In this document: positions 6,052 to 9,199 of the stretch, one piece after another
Position numbering within the stretch: position 1 is the stretch's first letter
Layout: each line of letters starts with the position of its first letter
NCBI GenBank assembly: GCA_022566435.1
Contig: JADFIX010000086.1
Coordinates: forward strand, 1 to 9,199
Direction: 5' to 3'
Source: Planctomycetota bacterium
GTDB taxonomy: Bacteria > Planctomycetota > Phycisphaerae > UBA1845
DNA: 9,199 nt
Program-made: the position numbers and the translations under genes
Notes under the pieces: generated by a model
Database searches by the model: none
What the model saw: only the letters and a program-made list of their open reading frames with translations
Told to the model about the DNA's origin: nothing

Positions 6052-9000
6052 GCGTGGTGGCCCTTACATTTCCGTTCACCTTCGAACAACCGGCCTGGCT
6101 CTGGCTCTGTTTGTTGGTGCCCGCCCTGGTTGCGGGATCGCTGTGGAGCATGACCGGTCTCGATCCGGTGCGGCGATATGCCGCGCTGGCCGTGCGAAGC
6201 CTTCTCCTCATCCTTCTCGCGTGCTGCCTTGCAGGGATTCAGAAGGTACAACGGAATGACGATCTGACGGTCATCTTTCTGCTCGATCGATCTCACAGCG
6301 TTCAGGAACTGGAAATTTTCGCGGAGACGTACATACACGAGGCTTCGCGCAACGTGCTTCCGCACGACCGCGTCGGAGTGATTGATTTCTCACGAAACGC
6401 CTTCCTCCAACAATTGCCGATGCAAGGGGGCTACTTCATTCCGCCGGGTCGCCTGCCCCAAATGCCCAATACCGATCGAACGGACGTCGCGGCCGCCGTT
6501 CGTTTAGCGATGGCGATGTTTCCCCATGATACGGCCAAGCGTATTGTTTTGATCTCCGATGGCAACGACAACGTGGGCGACGTTTTGACCGAAGCCCGTC
6601 GGGCCAAGGCGGACGGCATCCCCATCGATGTCGTTCCGCTCCGCTATGAGCGTCGCAACGAGGTCTTTTTTGACCGGCTGATCGTCCCCACGCATGCCGA
6701 GCCGGGCGAGCAAGTCCCGCTTCGCATGGTTCTGAGTACGACGAAGAGAGTCTCGGGGCGGATTTCGATCTATGCCGACGGCGCATCCATCCGTCTGCCC
6801 GAAGAGCGCTCCCACGTCACGCTTCAGCCCGGCGAAAACACGTTCTTCATGAAGCTACCTGTACGGAACCAGGGTGTGCAGACGTTCGAGGCGCGGTTCC
6901 AACCCGACAATCCGTCGATGGATACGATCGCGCTGAACAACACCGCACGGGCTTTCACTTTTATTTCCGGACGAAGTCGTGTGCTCTTGGTCTCCGCCAA
7001 TCCGGAGAATGACCGCCCGCTCGCCGAGGCACTGGCTAGCGAAAAAGTCGATGTGGAACTAAAGGCAATCGATAAGCTCGGAGAGTTTCGGCTCCTCCAA
7101 ATGATGAACTACTCGAGCATTATTCTGGCCAACATCCCAGCGGCTTCCTTTTCCGACGAACAGCAGCGCGATCTGGCACGCTACGTGCGCGATATGGGTA
7201 GTGGTTTGGTCATGACCGGGGGAGACGAGGCATTCGGCGCCGGGGGGTGGATTGGAAGCCCGGTCGAAGACGTCATGCCGGTCACGTTCGAGATCAAGCA
7301 CAAACGCGTGATCCCGCGCGGCGCGCTCGTTCTGATCATGCACAGTTGCGAAATCCCTCGAGGAAACTACTGGGGCAAGGAGATGGCCAAGAAGAGCGTC
7401 GATACCATCAGCTCCAAAGACTACTTCGGCATTCTCGCCTATACCTATTCCCCCGGCGGCGAAAACTGGGAGGTGCCGCTGGCGGAGAATCGCAACAAGG
7501 CCGCCGTCAAAGCCAAAATCGACCGCATGCAAATCGGCGACATGCCAGACTTCGGGCGGACCTTGCAGATGGCCTACAAGGAGCTGACGTCCGGCATAGG
7601 TCGCGACGCCGCGCAAAAGCACGTGATCATTCTGAGCGACGGCGACGCGCAGGCACCGACGGCCAGGCTGGTGAACGACTTCCGTCGCTCCAAGATCACC
7701 GTCTCGACGATCGGCATCGGGTGGGGTGGACACGTGCAACAATCCACGCTGAAGTGGATCGCGAAACAAACGGGCGGAAAATTCTATGCCGCGCGTAATC
7801 CGCGCCAGCTCCCGCAGATTTTCTCCAAGGAATCCAAGGTCGTGCGCCGGCCGCTGATCATTGACGAGCCATTTCAACCGACCGTCGTGGACGCGCACAG
7901 TGAAGTGCTCGCCGGCATTGATGTGGAGACGAATTCCTTGCCGCCGTTGGGCGGCATGGTGCTTACCTCTCCGAAAAACAACCCGAACGTCATCATTCCG
8001 GTGATCCGAGCGACCGACGACGGCAATGACCCGGTGCTCGCCTATTGGCAGTGCGAGTTGGGGAAGTCCGTCGTCTTTACGAGTGGGCATTGGCCCTATT
8101 GGGGAAAGGCGTGGACGCAATGGCCCAAGTTCGCCAAGCTGTGGGCGCAGCTCGTACGCTGGACGATGAGACAAGAGGCACCGGCCAATTTCGATACGTA
8201 CACCAAGGTCGAAGGAAATCGCGGCACGATCGTGATCGACGCCCTCGACGTGGACGCCAGCTTTCTCAACAACCTGCGGCTGGAAACCCAGGTCATCGGC
8301 CCCGACGATACTTCCATTCCCGTGCGTTTTACGCAAATCGGTCCCGGCAAGTACGAGGCCAAGTTCGAGGTCGACAAGGCCGGCTTTTATCTCGGTAATG
8401 TGCGGGTGACCGATCGCGGGAGGAGTCTGGGCACGATTCGGACGGGCGTGCCGGTTCCCTTCTCGCCCGAATACCGCGACCTGACGCTGAACGAACCTCT
8501 GCTGCGGCGCATTGCGGAAATGACCGGCGGACGCTGGCTCGAGAGCGGCGCCCGCCAGGATGACGTCTTCAGTCATGATCTACCGCCCACGGTGGCGACC
8601 CGCCCGGCGTGGGAATGGGTACTGGCTTGGCTGCTCCTACCGGCTTTTCTCCTCGACGTGTCGGTACGTCGATTGGCCAGTTGGTTGGCATTGTCGATTG
8701 TGGTCGAGATCGTGGTGCTGGTGGTTTTGCTGTATGGATTGGAGATTCGCTTCGGTACGTGGTGGGGCATACTCGGCGCGCTGCTGCTTGCGGAGTTGAT
8801 CGGATGGGCAATCCGCTTCCGCTATATCGGTCCGTTCTTCGATTTTCTCACGCAGGGGGTGACCGCGCTGGCGCACGCCGGTGAACGCAGTACCGCCTCG
8901 CTCGATCAACTCAAGACCACACGGGACCGCGTCCGTGAGGAGTTGAAGGGCGACGACGACGAAGTGCGGGAATACCGTTCGAGAGAGGCACGGGCTGCGG

Positions 9001-9199
9001 TGAACCTCAAAACACGCAGGCGTCGATTCGACGTCGGGGACCGCGAGGCGATCAAGCCGACCGGCGACCTGGGCAGTGCGCTGGGCGGCGCCAAAGCAGG
9101 CGAAAAACATATGGATAAAACACGGCGCCCCGCCGCGGCGGGCGATGCCAATAAGAAAGTAGATGAAGATATGACGTCGCGGCTTCTTCGTGCCAAGAA
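6048..9199 (+). CDS. Membrane-anchored VWA / GATase-like / VWA protein, 3' end beyond window
   Basis: The frame is open from the ATG at 6048 (ATGA overlap with the lipoprotein stop) to the right edge: 1050 codons with no stop. Two N-terminal TM segments (about 15-36, 44-64) precede a VWA domain (about 72-200) with a complete MIDAS: DRSHS (80-84), T145 and D171 in ISDGND. A spacer (about 205-300) leads to a glutamine-amidotransferase-like fold (about 305-424, GGDEAFGAGGW at 391-401) with no cysteine nucleophile, so presumably inactive. A second VWA domain (about 425-610) keeps T505 and LSDGD (529-533), but its DxSxS position reads HSCE (432-435). After a beta-rich region come three TM segments (about 853-870, 876-898, 904-922) and a basic tail. 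The positive-inside rule puts the core outside and the tail in the cytoplasm. The last residues, SRLLRAK, resemble the end of planctomycete relatives as I recall them, so little may be missing. Probable role: metal-dependent protein binding or surface assembly. Confidence 0.92.
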   Translation, partial: MSVVALTFPFTFEQPAWLWLCLLVPALVAGSLWSMTGLDPVRRYAALAVRSLLLILLACCLAGIQKVQRNDDLTVIFLLDRSHSVQELEIFAETYIHEASRNVLPHDRVGVIDFSRNAFLQQLPMQGGYFIPPGRLPQMPNTDRTDVAAAVRLAMAMFPHDTAKRIVLISDGNDNVGDVLTEARRAKADGIPIDVVPLRYERRNEVFFDRLIVPTHAEPGEQVPLRMVLSTTKRVSGRISIYADGASIRLPEERSHVTLQPGENTFFMKLPVRNQGVQTFEARFQPDNPSMDTIALNNTARAFTFISGRSRVLLVSANPENDRPLAEALASEKVDVELKAIDKLGEFRLLQMMNYSSIILANIPAASFSDEQQRDLARYVRDMGSGLVMTGGDEAFGAGGWIGSPVEDVMPVTFEIKHKRVIPRGALVLIMHSCEIPRGNYWGKEMAKKSVDTISSKDYFGILAYTYSPGGENWEVPLAENRNKAAVKAKIDRMQIGDMPDFGRTLQMAYKELTSGIGRDAAQKHVIILSDGDAQAPTARLVNDFRRSKITVSTIGIGWGGHVQQSTLKWIAKQTGGKFYAARNPRQLPQIFSKESKVVRRPLIIDEPFQPTVVDAHSEVLAGIDVETNSLPPLGGMVLTSPKNNPNVIIPVIRATDDGNDPVLAYWQCELGKSVVFTSGHWPYWGKAWTQWPKFAKLWAQLVRWTMRQEAPANFDTYTKVEGNRGTIVIDALDVDASFLNNLRLETQVIGPDDTSIPVRFTQIGPGKYEAKFEVDKAGFYLGNVRVTDRGRSLGTIRTGVPVPFSPEYRDLTLNEPLLRRIAEMTGGRWLESGARQDDVFSHDLPPTVATRPAWEWVLAWLLLPAFLLDVSVRRLASWLALSIVVEIVVLVVLLYGLEIRFGTWWGILGALLLAELIGWAIRFRYIGPFFDFLTQGVTALAHAGERSTASLDQLKTTRDRVREELKGDDDEVREYRSREARAAVNLKTRRRRFDVGDREAIKPTGDLGSALGGAKAGEKHMDKTRRPAAAGDANKKVDEDMTSRLLRAK

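Noticed and set aside
7059..8576. 505-codon minus-strand ORF
   Set aside because: It lies antisense to the VWA gene, whose frame shows MIDAS motifs, a GATase-like fold and TM segments. The antisense product is His/Arg/Gly-rich with no recognisable domain.

Overview
The window looks like a piece of chromosome from a member of the Planctomycetota. No taxonomic marker is present, so this rests on style. The DNA is moderately GC-rich. It carries a secreted thioredoxin-fold protein preceded by a string of carboxypeptidase-regulatory-like beta-sandwich domains, a large membrane-anchored VWA / glutamine-amidotransferase-like / VWA protein, and an NHL-propeller lipoprotein, a repertoire I associate with planctomycetes. 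I see no mobile element, CRISPR array, rRNA or tRNA.

Layout: two transcription units diverge from a 311-bp intergenic region (2787-3097). The leftward unit has a secreted TlpA/ResA-like protein (756-2786, minus) followed, with a 4-base GTGA overlap, by a helical TPR-like protein that runs off the left edge (1-759, minus). The rightward unit has a three-TM, Lys/Gln-rich coiled-coil protein with two DnaJ-type CxxCxGxG motifs (3098-4882), a possible 39-codon ORF coupled by another GTGA overlap (4879-4998), a 20-codon leader ORF with the best Shine-Dalgarno in that stretch (5030-5092), a six-bladed NHL lipoprotein whose ATG overlaps the leader stop as ATGA (5089-6051), and a VWA protein of at least 1050 residues, again ATGA-coupled, running off the right edge (6048-9199). 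Both edge genes lack a stop in the window, so a search for closed ORFs misses them, although together they cover over 40% of the sequence.

Working together (inference): positive-inside reading of the membrane segments puts the bulk of the coiled-coil protein and the VWA/GATase/VWA core outside the cytoplasmic membrane. The NHL lipoprotein and the thioredoxin-fold protein also carry export signals. The rightward unit could therefore encode a surface or periplasmic assembly: a metal-dependent adhesion module (VWA), a propeller docking platform (NHL) and a long helical partner with paired cysteines. The divergent thiol-oxidoreductase is a natural candidate to act on those cysteines. No step of this is demonstrated by sequence alone. 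The most unusual points are the leader/ATGA arrangement, the tandem CxxCxGxG motifs in a membrane-anchored protein, and the second VWA domain whose metal-binding DxSxS motif has been replaced by HSCE.
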